Assembly (NCBI GenBank): GCA_022571215.1
Contig: JACZYG010000008.1
Coordinates: 44,332 to 108,331 of the forward strand
Length of the DNA stretch: 64,000 nucleotides
Source: Fidelibacterota bacterium
Lineage (GTDB): Bacteria; Fidelibacterota; SORT01
Direction of reading: 5' to 3'
Shown here: positions 52,977-60,921 of the stretch, one piece after another
Layout: the number at the start of each line of letters is the position of its first letter
Position numbering within the stretch: the stretch's first letter is position 1
Translations under genes and position numbers: made by a program
Notes under the pieces: generated by a model
Seen by the model: the letters and a program-made list of their open reading frames with translations, nothing else
What the model was told of the DNA's origin: nothing
The model's database searches: none

Positions 52977-54857
52977 TCAGGCTTTGACCCTCACATCTCC
53001 CTCTCTGCGCGTGATATTGTTATCATCCAAATAGAGCAGCAGCGGTATAGCGTATTTTCTCGATACGCCCGTCATTTCTTTCAGGTCTGACACGCTGAGC
53101 TCGTCCTTTTCAATAAAATACTTGTTCAGATTGTCCTTCAATTCTTCGATCAGCTCCGCATGAATAAAAAAATCCCCGTCCAGCCTGATCACTTTTTCAT
53201 CCTGTATCAGGCGTTTGATAAGCTGATAGATCTCCTTGTTTTCTCGTCCGAGATTCTCTGCCAATTCCTGTGAAGTCGAAGCGTTAAACCTGTTCGATAA
53301 CAGGGTCTCTTCCAACAGTTTCAATGCGCTCTCTTCACCTTCCTGTCCAGCCGCTTTTATCGAAACCGACTCACCCTTCTTCACTATCTCTCCACTCTCA
53401 ACCAATCGCTCAATTATCATTTCAAACGCTTGCGGGGAGATAATCAGCCACTCCCGAATTTCCGATAGTTTTACTCCCGCGGTGGATAGGTTTTCCGTAA
53501 AGAATTTCTTCAACTTTTGGAAGATGAATTCCCTCGATCCGCTCAATGATTCAACGCTGTACCATCTCCTGTTGTTTCCTTTGCCGATCGCCAGTATAAG
53601 AGATGACTTTTTGAGCTCCTCAAGCAATATCAGGGCTCTATCCGATGCAATTCCGAGTTCAACGCCCAACTCCTGTTCGCTCATCCCGCTGCCATTCCTT
53701 TTTGAAACAAGCATCTCCGCTATTTTAAGATCATTACCTTCATTTATCAGTTTAAGTAATTCGTATATATCTTTGTCCTTACGCTTATAACTCGAATTTG
53801 ACAGCTTCAAAACTACCCCACCGCCTATCGTCAGCGGGGGCGAATATCTCCGTATTATGAATTTATCCTTGACCGCCACAGGAACCTCTCTTTCAAGAAA
53901 AACCTGTACAAATCCGTTGCTGCCCGGTTCAATTTCAGCTGATCCTAAGATGGAGATTCTGCCCATTACCTCTCCCGTTCCGAGATGAAGACGCACTCTC
54001 GTCCGGTTTGAAAGCGGCTTCGGAGCGCTGCCGAGAAGATTCAAATATCCCTCAAATATCATGGTCGGATTTAGGTAATTTTTCAGCGCTATATGACTTC
54101 CCCTAACGACATCTTCGGTGCTTACTCCGCTTAAATTAAGAGCGGCTCTTTCTCCCAAATTTGCTCTGTCAGTCTCTTCATTGTGCTGCTGTATTCCACG
54201 AACTTTGGCTCCGATCCTGCCGGGTAGAATTTCAACGCTATCGCCTTTCTGAACCGATCCGGAAATTACGGTTCCCGTTACGACGGTACCGAATCCTTTC
54301 ACCGAAAATGAGCGGTCGACAGGAAGCCGAAAATACCCCTTGTCAACCCTTTCTTTCCGTTCCGAGATCGCCGCATCCAGCGTCTCTTTTATTTCTTTTA
54401 TTCCGTCTCCGTTTACGGCGGACGCTTTGAAGATGGGCGCGTTTTCCAAAAATGTTCCTGTCGTTAATTTTTTGGCATCCTCTATCACCATATCGAGCCA
54501 GCTCTCTTCGACAAGATCGATCTTGTTAATGACTATCATGCCGTCCTCTACACCGAGCAGGCTCAAGATATCCAAATGCTCCCTCGTTTGAGGCATCACT
54601 CCGTCATCCGCCGCGATAACGAGAATCACATATGAGATTGTCGAGACGCCCGTAACCATGTTCTTTATAAATCGTTCATGCCCCGGCACGTCAATAATCG
54701 TGGCGTCCTCACCGAGAAACGCAAAACCGATATCGATAGTTACCCCTCTTGCTTTCTCCTCGGGCAGACTATCCGTATCTTTTCCCGTGAGAGCCTTTAC
54801 GAGAGCGGTTTTACCATGATCTATATGCCCCGCGGTGCCAATGACAACATGGCTCAT
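52977..54857 (-). CDS. selB: Selenocysteine-specific elongation factor SelB
   Basis: SelB delivers Sec-tRNA to UGA codons marked by a SECIS hairpin. The GTPase domain begins VVIGTAGHIDHGKTALVKALTG, with DVPGHERFIKNM near residue 60 and NKID near 110. Domains II and III follow, and the C-terminal half (about 365-626) has the tandem winged-helix domains that bind SECIS RNA. The length of 626 is normal. It overlaps selA by 4 bp. Its presence means that UGA can be read as selenocysteine in this genome. Confidence 0.95.
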   Translation of the reverse strand: MSHVVIGTAGHIDHGKTALVKALTGKDTDSLPEEKARGVTIDIGFAFLGEDATIIDVPGHERFIKNMVTGVSTISYVILVIAADDGVMPQTREHLDILSLLGVEDGMIVINKIDLVEESWLDMVIEDAKKLTTGTFLENAPIFKASAVNGDGIKEIKETLDAAISERKERVDKGYFRLPVDRSFSVKGFGTVVTGTVISGSVQKGDSVEILPGRIGAKVRGIQQHNEETDRANLGERAALNLSGVSTEDVVRGSHIALKNYLNPTMIFEGYLNLLGSAPKPLSNRTRVRLHLGTGEVMGRISILGSAEIEPGSNGFVQVFLEREVPVAVKDKFIIRRYSPPLTIGGGVVLKLSNSSYKRKDKDIYELLKLINEGNDLKIAEMLVSKRNGSGMSEQELGVELGIASDRALILLEELKKSSLILAIGKGNNRRWYSVESLSGSREFIFQKLKKFFTENLSTAGVKLSEIREWLIISPQAFEMIIERLVESGEIVKKGESVSIKAAGQEGEESALKLLEETLLSNRFNASTSQELAENLGRENKEIYQLIKRLIQDEKVIRLDGDFFIHAELIEELKDNLNKYFIEKDELSVSDLKEMTGVSRKYAIPLLLYLDDNNITRREGDVRVKA

Positions 54858-56269
54858 TCGGAACCGATAACTTTTAATATGGATTCGGCAAGCAGTTCAA
54901 TATCGTTTTTGCTAATAGCCCTAAAATCGATGAAAAAAGTGTCGTTATTTATGTAACCGATAACAGGTACTTTCAATTTTCTGAATTTTGCGGAAACGGT
55001 TTCGACAGAATACTTCACTGAGGTGATGCAAACCGCAACGCTGGGAAGTTCCGCCACAGGCAGCGAGCCGCTTCCGGCTTCGCCTGTTACCTCTCTGATC
55101 TCAACTGAATATTCATCACTCTTTTTGCTTAATTTAGCAACGGCGATTTCCGCTCTCTTTTTCAACTCTTCCAATGGTGTCGAGAAGAGCGAATAGACCG
55201 CGTGTGTTTCTGAAAGTTTTTCCGGTTCCGCAAAGAGTTTCAGCGTTTCTTCCATCGCGGTCAGCGTCACTTTGTCACAGCGGAGGACGCGCATCAGAGG
55301 ATTTTGTTTGCACTTTTCGATCACTTCCTTCGAGCCTACAAGCAGACCGGCTTGCGGACCTCCTAAAAGCTTATCGCCCGAAAACGTAACTAAATCTATC
55401 CCCGTCTTCACTATTTCAGCGACTAATTCTTCTTCCGGCAGACCGAATTTTGTCAAATCCGTCAATGCGCCGCTTCCCAAATCGAATATGACCGGTATGG
55501 AATGTTTCTTCGCTAACTCCACTATCTCTTTGTGTTCAGGGAATTTTGTGAACCCCGATATTTTATAATTACTCGTATGCACGAGAACTATCGCCCCCGT
55601 TTCAGGGCTTATCGCATTCTCAAAATCTTTAAGATGCGTGCGGTTCGTAGTGCCTATTTCAACCATTTTTGTGCCCGCCCGTTCCATCACATCGGGCATT
55701 CGGAACGAACCGCCGATCTCGACCAACTGCCCCCGTGAGACTATGCACTCCTTTTTATACGCTAAAGAGTTAATAGCTAAAAGAACGGCGGCGGCGTTGT
55801 TATTTACGATAGCGGCAGACTCCGCCCCGGTCAGCGCTTTCAACAATCCCTCGATGTGCTGATTCCTGTCTGATCGTTTTCCGTTTTCTAAACTGATTTC
55901 AAGATTCGTATAACCTCCTGAAATTTCCTTTACTTTTTTGAGCACAGTTTGGGAGAGAGGCGCTCTGCCTAAATTGGTGTGCAGAATTATTCCTGTGGCG
56001 TTTATGACTTTTTTCATGCTCGGCAGGAAATCCTGACGGAGTTTCCTGGAGACAGATTCCGCTATTTTTTTCGCGGTCTCTTCTTTGGTAGACTTGCCAT
56101 TCCTGTTTCCGCTCAGTATCAACTGCCGCTCTTCCTCTAACGATGCCCGCAATTCAGACAGTATCAGTTCATGCGGAAGAGCGATATTCTTCATTTCAGG
56201 GTGTACCAGCAACGCATCCACTGACGGCAGTGATTTAAGTTCCTCTTGAATCTCTTTTTTCTTAGTCAT
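54854..56269 (-). CDS. selA: L-seryl-tRNA(Sec) selenium transferase SelA
   Basis: SelA converts seryl-tRNA(Sec) to selenocysteinyl-tRNA(Sec) on PLP using selenophosphate. The PLP lysine lies in FSGDKLLGGPQAG, with NATGIILHTNLGRAPLS and NNNAAAVLLAINSLA upstream. I chose ATG 56269 because it gives the normal N-terminus (about 471 residues). ATG 56329 would add 20 residues that fall partly in a repeat region. selD and a recognisable selC tRNA gene are not in the window. Confidence 0.95.
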   Translation of the reverse strand: MTKKKEIQEELKSLPSVDALLVHPEMKNIALPHELILSELRASLEEERQLILSGNRNGKSTKEETAKKIAESVSRKLRQDFLPSMKKVINATGIILHTNLGRAPLSQTVLKKVKEISGGYTNLEISLENGKRSDRNQHIEGLLKALTGAESAAIVNNNAAAVLLAINSLAYKKECIVSRGQLVEIGGSFRMPDVMERAGTKMVEIGTTNRTHLKDFENAISPETGAIVLVHTSNYKISGFTKFPEHKEIVELAKKHSIPVIFDLGSGALTDLTKFGLPEEELVAEIVKTGIDLVTFSGDKLLGGPQAGLLVGSKEVIEKCKQNPLMRVLRCDKVTLTAMEETLKLFAEPEKLSETHAVYSLFSTPLEELKKRAEIAVAKLSKKSDEYSVEIREVTGEAGSGSLPVAELPSVAVCITSVKYSVETVSAKFRKLKVPVIGYINNDTFFIDFRAISKNDIELLAESILKVIGSE

Positions 56270-56329
56270 AATGAGTTCTATAATGTATTGTCGAGCTTTT
56301 AAGATATGCAGAATCTTGAGATTAGTCAA

Positions 56330-56701
56330 GAGATGAGAAAAGCTGGTTTTGATTTAATTCGAATGAAGTATGAGAATCCCCGCCTGACCGATGTCGGGCA
56401 GGTTTCATCCGCCGGTTGGCGGATTCGCAATGACGGTACTGTACGGTCAGGGCTCCGTAAGGAGTGTCTTTGAGACAAGCCCTAACTCGCACAAAATAAA
56501 AAGTTGGTTTTATGGAGTACATCAACTGTGTTGATGTTGCATTGACTCAGTCAATGCACTCCAAAAGGATTTTAATGGTTCCGAAGAAGTCTCTCTGACA
56601 CAAGCCCTAACTCGCACTAAATTTATGTTCTAAAAAACTGATTGCATTATTGAAAACCTCCCATATAACTTGGAGTGATAGAAAGGTTCGGTTAATTTGC
56701 A
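56330..56701. repeat. Intergenic hairpin mosaic, locus 7
   Basis: The gap between the divergent selA and the frameshifted gene holds a GCCTGACCGATGTCGGGCAGG-type stem (about 56383-56402), ATCCGCC-GGTT-GGCGGAT (56407-56424) leading into TCGCAATGACGG, a GTCAGGGCTCC...GACAAGCCCTAACTCGCAC module (about 56446-56492), a perfect two-arm cruciform in the reverse orientation (56514-56562) and a second partial copy of the AAGCCCTAACTCGCAC module (about 56602-56620). No gene is seen. Confidence 0.8.
56514..56562. repeat. 49-nt two-arm cruciform repeat, copy 4 (perfect, reversed)
   Basis: The outer stem GGAG/CTCC encloses ACATCAAC-TGT-GTTGATGT (56519-56537) and TGCATTGAC-TCA-GTCAATGCA (56538-56558). Compared with the reverse complement of 21896-21944, the first arm has a G-C pair replaced by A-T on both sides, so pairing is kept. 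Confidence 0.9.
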
Positions 56702-57359
56702 ATGAATAGAAGATCAATCTCATGGTTATTTCCCATTTTTATAGCGTTACTATATTCAAATATGGCAAAAGCGCACGTCGGTCTTGATGTTCCCATTGGC
56801 GGGGAAGTCTTTACCGCCGGAGATAGTCTCAATAGAATGGACTTTGAAAATACCGCATGAACAGGAGAATTGGGATTTGTACTTCTCTTCTGACGGGGGT
56901 AAAAATTGGGAAGAGATCGAGTTGGATCTTCCGGTAACTCAGTTCAGTTATCAGTGGATTGTACCTGATCTGATCACTGACGAGGGACAGATTAAAATTT
57001 ACATGGATAACGTCGGCGGTGATTATTTGGCTGTCAGCGAGAACTTCTCCATAAGTGGAACGATGGTTTCGGCTAAAGACGAGGGAACTGTTCCTTTATC
57101 GTTCACCTTATATCCTAATTATCCGAATCCTTTCAACCCGACTACCACGATTAGATACACGCTGTCCAAAACTGATTTTGTCTCGCTGGTTATCTATGAT
57201 ATTCGCGGCGAGGAAGTGGAACGATTAATCGAAGGCGAGCAACCCGTGGGTACCCGGACTGTGCGTTGGAACGCATCCCGTATGGCGAGCGGCGTATATT
57301 TTTACAGGCTGACGGCTGGTGATTTCGTGCAGACACGAAAGATGATCTTAATTAGATAA
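56702..57359 (+). pseudogene. Secreted protein with type IX-style C-terminal sorting domain, frameshifted
   Basis: ATG 56702 opens a good signal peptide (SWLFPIFIALLYSNMAKA) followed by HVGLDVPIGGEVFTAGDS, then soon hits a stop. A second frame, offset by one base, continues from about 56830 with IEWTLKIPHEQENWDLYFSSDGGKNW, cited as an internal segment, and ends with YPNYPNPFNPTTTIRY ... ASGVYFYRLTAGDFVQTRKMILIR (about the last 80 residues), the sorting domain that docks cargo to type IX secretion. The break lies at about 56820-56835 and equals one base gained or two lost. It may be a real mutation or an assembly error. Joined, the product is about 218 residues. Confidence 0.75.
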
Positions 57360-57476
57360 ATTCGTGGCAGTCAGGATTGTCCGCCTGACCTATGTCTAGC
57401 ATGCCGTGTCGTCCGTCATCTGACAAACTCCTCGCAATGACAGGTATAGGTGAGTCTGCCCGTATTATGTCACTCT

Positions 57477-57714
57477 TGACACACCCCGCCCTTCGGGCAC
57501 CCCTCTTTTTAGAGGGGAACTTTAATCCCATCTTCGATGGGATATATGCTGTTAGGATCTGACTGATACCAGGCGGGCAATCTCATTCTCTGTTCAATTC
57601 GACTTGAGTCTACTTCTCATTTCATTTCGTCCTTAAAATACGAGGGGGTGAAAAATTCCCCTCTATCAAGAGGGGTGGATTCGAATCCGAAGGATGAGAA
57701 GACGGGGTGTGTCA
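57477..57714. repeat. Complete MITE-like inverted-repeat element, second copy
   Basis: The ends are TGACACACCCCG (57477-57488) and CGGGGTGTGTCA (57703-57714). Inside the left end are CCC-TTC-GGG and CCCCTCT...AGAGGGG stems. The right end has the matching CCCCTCT...AGAGGGG stem and ATCC-GAA-GGAT (57685-57695). A TCCCATC-TTC-GATGGGA hairpin (57526-57542) follows the left end. No transposase frame is present. Confidence 0.8.
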
Positions 57715-57823
57715 GGAGCTGAGAATTAGTGCGATTTCCAGAAATACATTATTATTACATCGCCAGCCCGACATCGGTCTGGCGGGGGGTGCCCCGCTTT
57801 CAGCGGGAGTTGATTCCTAAATA

Positions 57824-57924
57824 AAACCGTTAAAACGGTTTCTCGTAACGTTTCATATCAGTGACCCCTGGATTAATCCAGGGGTTATCGAGAGAAGTAA
57901 AATATTTGAACCATTTTAATGGTT
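57824..57924. repeat. Three-hairpin repeat block, copy 3
   Basis: AAACCGT-TAAA-ACGGTTT (57824-57841), the perfect 20-bp palindrome with half-site CCCCTGGATT (57865-57884) and AACCATT-TT-AATGGTT (57909-57924) appear in the same order as at 1279 and 31790. Confidence 0.85.
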
Positions 57925-57949
57925 TTCATATAAAAGATTATGATTACGG

Positions 57950-59164
57950 TCAGCCTGAATCATGACTAACACGGAGCTCTCTTATCTCTCTCCGCTTTCC
58001 AAGGATATATAACCAGAACGCCAGAAAGATTCCGGGAATCATAACTATACCCAGAAATATAAAGACTTCGCCGATACCATGTTTTTCCGCCACGTATCCG
58101 CTCAACGTAGAAGAAAAGGAGCCAATCCCGAATCCGATGGCGATGTTCAGCCCGTATCCCTTCCCTCTGCTTTTCAGAGAACTGTACCTTGCCAGCAGCG
58201 TGTTGCCTACCGGCTGACCCGCAAAAATGAATATGTTAAATATGAACGCCCATATTACTAAAACATATTGCGCTGTCGCTCCCATGAACATAAGAGCTGT
58301 TGAAACCATCGTCCACAGGACCATCGAAGTCAATGTCAGAGAATATTTCTCCGCGGCTCTTGCTCCTAACCACTGCCCGATCATCCCCGTGAAAAGCGCG
58401 GCGGCGGTTACTATTCCCCCTACTGCTATCGGGTCCAACCCTTCCCACAGAGTCACCTTGTGAGTAAAAAGATAAGGCATGAATGTAAGCGTCCCTCTGT
58501 ATACAAACCCGAATATGATCGATGAAAGATAGAAGATAATCAGCTCGGGAAAAAGGGTTCCTGTTTCTTTGTGGTTAGCCTCATTCCCATCCAATTTTCC
58601 TTTGGTCAACGGCTTTAGATAAAAGTAAATTCCAATCAGCAGCGAGAGCGAGCCGAACAGCAGATAGGCATCCCGCCAATCGCCATAACCCGCGATCAGA
58701 CCCGATATCACCGGCGCTCCCGCAAGCCCTATATTCCCGAAAATGCCATGATACCCGAGCGCTCTGGGTATATTTCTAATTCTTCTCGAGATCATCGCAA
58801 GTCCGGCAGGATGATAGATGCTTGTGAAAAGACCTAATAAAATCAACCCTGCATAAAGCATTACCAAATCGGTTGATAATCCGATAAATATGGATGATGC
58901 TCCCGAACCGATCAAGCATATTACGACAAGCCCGCGGGAACCGAATTTATCTGTTAACCACCCGGAGGGTATCGCCCCCAGACCGAACATGATGTACGAG
59001 AGCGTGCCGAGGAATCCGACTTCTGTCACGCTTATGTTGAATTCGTTCATGATAGGTATCAATACGGCAGGCAAAATCAGCATGAACGAATGAACAAGAG
59101 CATGCGCAATGGAGGCAAACAGAAGCGCTCTACGCTCTTCCCTGTTTAGTTTTTTCTCGCTCAC
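57950..59164 (-). CDS. Major facilitator superfamily transporter
   Basis: The 404-residue protein has about twelve membrane segments in two halves and the MFS signature GWLTDKFGSRGLVV between helices 2 and 3 (about residues 63-76). Its overall pattern (AHALVHSFMLILPAVLIPIMNEFNIS, cited as residues about 16-41) recalls the fosmidomycin-resistance-like group. The start is GTG at 59164, with AAAGG just upstream. The substrate is not predictable. It is transcribed in the same direction as rplS but lies after a terminator-like stem. Confidence 0.85.
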   Translation of the reverse strand: MSEKKLNREERRALLFASIAHALVHSFMLILPAVLIPIMNEFNISVTEVGFLGTLSYIMFGLGAIPSGWLTDKFGSRGLVVICLIGSGASSIFIGLSTDLVMLYAGLILLGLFTSIYHPAGLAMISRRIRNIPRALGYHGIFGNIGLAGAPVISGLIAGYGDWRDAYLLFGSLSLLIGIYFYLKPLTKGKLDGNEANHKETGTLFPELIIFYLSSIIFGFVYRGTLTFMPYLFTHKVTLWEGLDPIAVGGIVTAAALFTGMIGQWLGARAAEKYSLTLTSMVLWTMVSTALMFMGATAQYVLVIWAFIFNIFIFAGQPVGNTLLARYSSLKSRGKGYGLNIAIGFGIGSFSSTLSGYVAEKHGIGEVFIFLGIVMIPGIFLAFWLYILGKRREIRELRVSHDSG

Positions 59165-59216
59165 GCCTTTATCTTCAACTGATATTTTTTCGTTAGTTCA
59201 GTTATGCCAAAGAAAT

Positions 59217-59248
59217 CGCCGTCCTATACTCGTTCATACCGGACGGCG
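59217..59248 (-). terminator. Probable terminator of the ffh-rplS operon
   Basis: An 8-bp perfect stem CGCCGTCC/GGACGGCG (59217-59224 and 59241-59248) with a 16-nt loop lies 48 bp after the rplS stop and is followed on the minus strand by ATTTCTTT. The T-run is weak, so the confidence is moderate. Confidence 0.55.
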
Positions 59249-59295
59249 AAATTGATTATAAAATCGCTTTTTGACGAGCTATTTTCTTTTTTGGA

Positions 59296-59643
59296 TCAAT
59301 TTTCGCGTTTTTCCGCTATTCGCGCCGCTTTCCCGCGTAATTTCCTCAGATAAAAGATCTTTGACCTTCTGACCTTACCCGCTTTGATCTTTTTCATGCC
59401 CAATATACTTGGAGAGTGTATGGGAAATATCCTTTCCACGCCGATACCCTGCGAAACCTTGCGAATAGTGAATGTTTTATCCGCTCCTGTACCTCTTATC
59501 TGTATAACCACTCCCTCGAATTTCTGAATCCGTTCCTTGCCTGCTTCACGTATCCTCACATCCACGGACAGCGTGTCACCCGCACGAAATTCCAATAATT
59601 CATCCTTCATTTGCGTCTTGCCATATTCCTGAACTTTATTCAT
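59296..59643 (-). CDS. rplS: 50S ribosomal protein L19
   Basis: L19 lies at the interface of the ribosomal subunits. The 115-residue sequence has the hallmark FRAGDTLSVDVRIREAGKERIQKFEGVVI, cited as residues about 19-47, and ends RGKAARIAEKREN. It is the last gene of the canonical ffh-rpsP-rimM-trmD-rplS operon, 27 bp after trmD. Confidence 0.97.
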   Translation of the reverse strand: MNKVQEYGKTQMKDELLEFRAGDTLSVDVRIREAGKERIQKFEGVVIQIRGTGADKTFTIRKVSQGIGVERIFPIHSPSILGMKKIKAGKVRRSKIFYLRKLRGKAARIAEKREN

Positions 59644-59670
59644 CTCTAAATTCTCCAGTTCTGAATCGAA

Positions 59671-60360
59671 TTAACCTTTATTCTCAGTTAAAAGATCCGC
59701 TCTTCGTTCTTTAGTTCTTTTAAGTCTTAATTCGTTCTTCCATATTTCTATTTTTTTATGATCGCCCGACAGCAGAATCTCCGGAACTTCCATGCCTCTG
59801 AAATTCGCGGGGCGGGTATAATGAGGAACATCCAATAGCGGATGCGAAAATGAATCGGTCTCCGCCGACTCAGGATCGCTGATAGCGCCTTCGAGCAGTC
59901 TGACAACGGAATCAATTATTGCGAGAGCCGGTATCTCTCCTCCGGTTACCACATAGTCACCTATTGAAATTTCATCGGTCACAAGTGAATCAATCACCCT
60001 TTCGTCCACACCCTTATAATGTCCGCAGATGAATGCCAATTCCTTCTCTTTAGACAGCTCGACCGCCATCTTCTGATCGTATTTAACACCAACCGGTGTG
60101 GGAAGAATCACTCGTTTTGCCGTATCGTTGTCGGATATATATTTTTCAAATGCTTCAAAAATGGGACCCGCCATCATTACCATACCCGGACCACCGCTAA
60201 ACGGATGATCGTCTAATTTCTTATGCGTACCCTCACCGAACTCGCGAAGATTGACGATATTATATTCCACTATGCCGTTTTTTTCAGCCCTTCCGAGTAT
60301 ACTCGCGGATAAAGCCCCTTCAATAATTTCCGGAAACGGTGTAATAATGCTTATCTTCAT
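59671..60360 (-). CDS. trmD: tRNA (guanine-N1)-methyltransferase
   Basis: TrmD methylates G37 next to the anticodon and prevents +1 frameshifting. It starts MKISIITPFPEIIEG, contains HPFSGGPGMVMM and the SPOUT knot ICGHYKGVDERVID ... SIGDYVVTGGEIPALA, and ends in a basic helix. The length of 229 is normal. It starts 6 bp after rimM. Confidence 0.97.
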   Translation of the reverse strand: MKISIITPFPEIIEGALSASILGRAEKNGIVEYNIVNLREFGEGTHKKLDDHPFSGGPGMVMMAGPIFEAFEKYISDNDTAKRVILPTPVGVKYDQKMAVELSKEKELAFICGHYKGVDERVIDSLVTDEISIGDYVVTGGEIPALAIIDSVVRLLEGAISDPESAETDSFSHPLLDVPHYTRPANFRGMEVPEILLSGDHKKIEIWKNELRLKRTKERRADLLTENKG

Positions 60361-60366
60361 GGTTTA

Positions 60367-60918
60367 TCAGTTATTAAAACCTTCTATCGTGGTGATCATC
60401 AGTGTTCCCGTGTTCATATTGACTTCCTGTACATATTCGTGAACCGCCGGAATTAGAATTTCATTATCGCCCTTTGATACAACGTATACATCATGAGCCG
60501 GATATTTGAGCACATCCGTGATCTTCCCAAGATTCGTGCCGCTCTTATCCACTACGTTCATTCCGATGAGGTCTTCGACAAAGTATTCATTTTCTCCTAC
60601 TTTATATGCCGCTTCCTCCGGAATCATAATCTTAGCGCCACGCAAAGCTTCCGCGGTATTTCTGTCATCTATGCCGTGCAACTTCAACGTGAACTTTGAG
60701 CCATCCCATTTTGCTTTATCTATAGTATAAAGTATCGATTCGGAATCAGCTACCTTCAGATAGATGCTTTCGAGACTCAGGAGATGCGAAGGGTGCGCGG
60801 TAGTAAGACTTACCTTCATTTCCCCCTTCATGCCTTTAGCTCCCTGAATCGAACCAACATATTTCATGTCGGGATCATAGATAAAATTTTCCGTATTTTT
60901 TATCAGTTCAGCCGTCAT
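60367..60918 (-). CDS. rimM: 16S rRNA processing protein RimM
   Basis: RimM helps mature the 30S head and binds S19. The 183-residue protein has an N-terminal beta-barrel (YVGSIQGAKGMKGEMKVSLTT, cited as residues about 20-40) and a C-terminal PRC barrel (YFVEDLIGMNVVDKSGTNLGKI ... EILIPAVHEYVQEV). It is 3 bp after the unusual rpsP. Confidence 0.94.
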   Translation of the reverse strand: MTAELIKNTENFIYDPDMKYVGSIQGAKGMKGEMKVSLTTAHPSHLLSLESIYLKVADSESILYTIDKAKWDGSKFTLKLHGIDDRNTAEALRGAKIMIPEEAAYKVGENEYFVEDLIGMNVVDKSGTNLGKITDVLKYPAHDVYVVSKGDNEILIPAVHEYVQEVNMNTGTLMITTIEGFNN

Positions 60919-60921
60919 CTC

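Larger units (their letters stand above)
57360..57949. repeat. Intergenic hairpin mosaic, locus 8
   Basis: The gap between convergent genes contains a degenerate GTCCGTC...CTCGCAATGACAGG piece (57410-57442), a complete MITE-like element (57477-57714), a CCAGCCCGACATCGGTCTGGCGGG-like stem (about 57763-57787) and the third three-hairpin block (57824-57924). No gene is seen. Confidence 0.85.

Noticed and set aside
56330..56701. selC tRNA gene next to selA
   Set aside because: The gap is accounted for by repeat modules, and no long-variable-arm tRNA with a CCA-proximal acceptor stem could be traced by eye.
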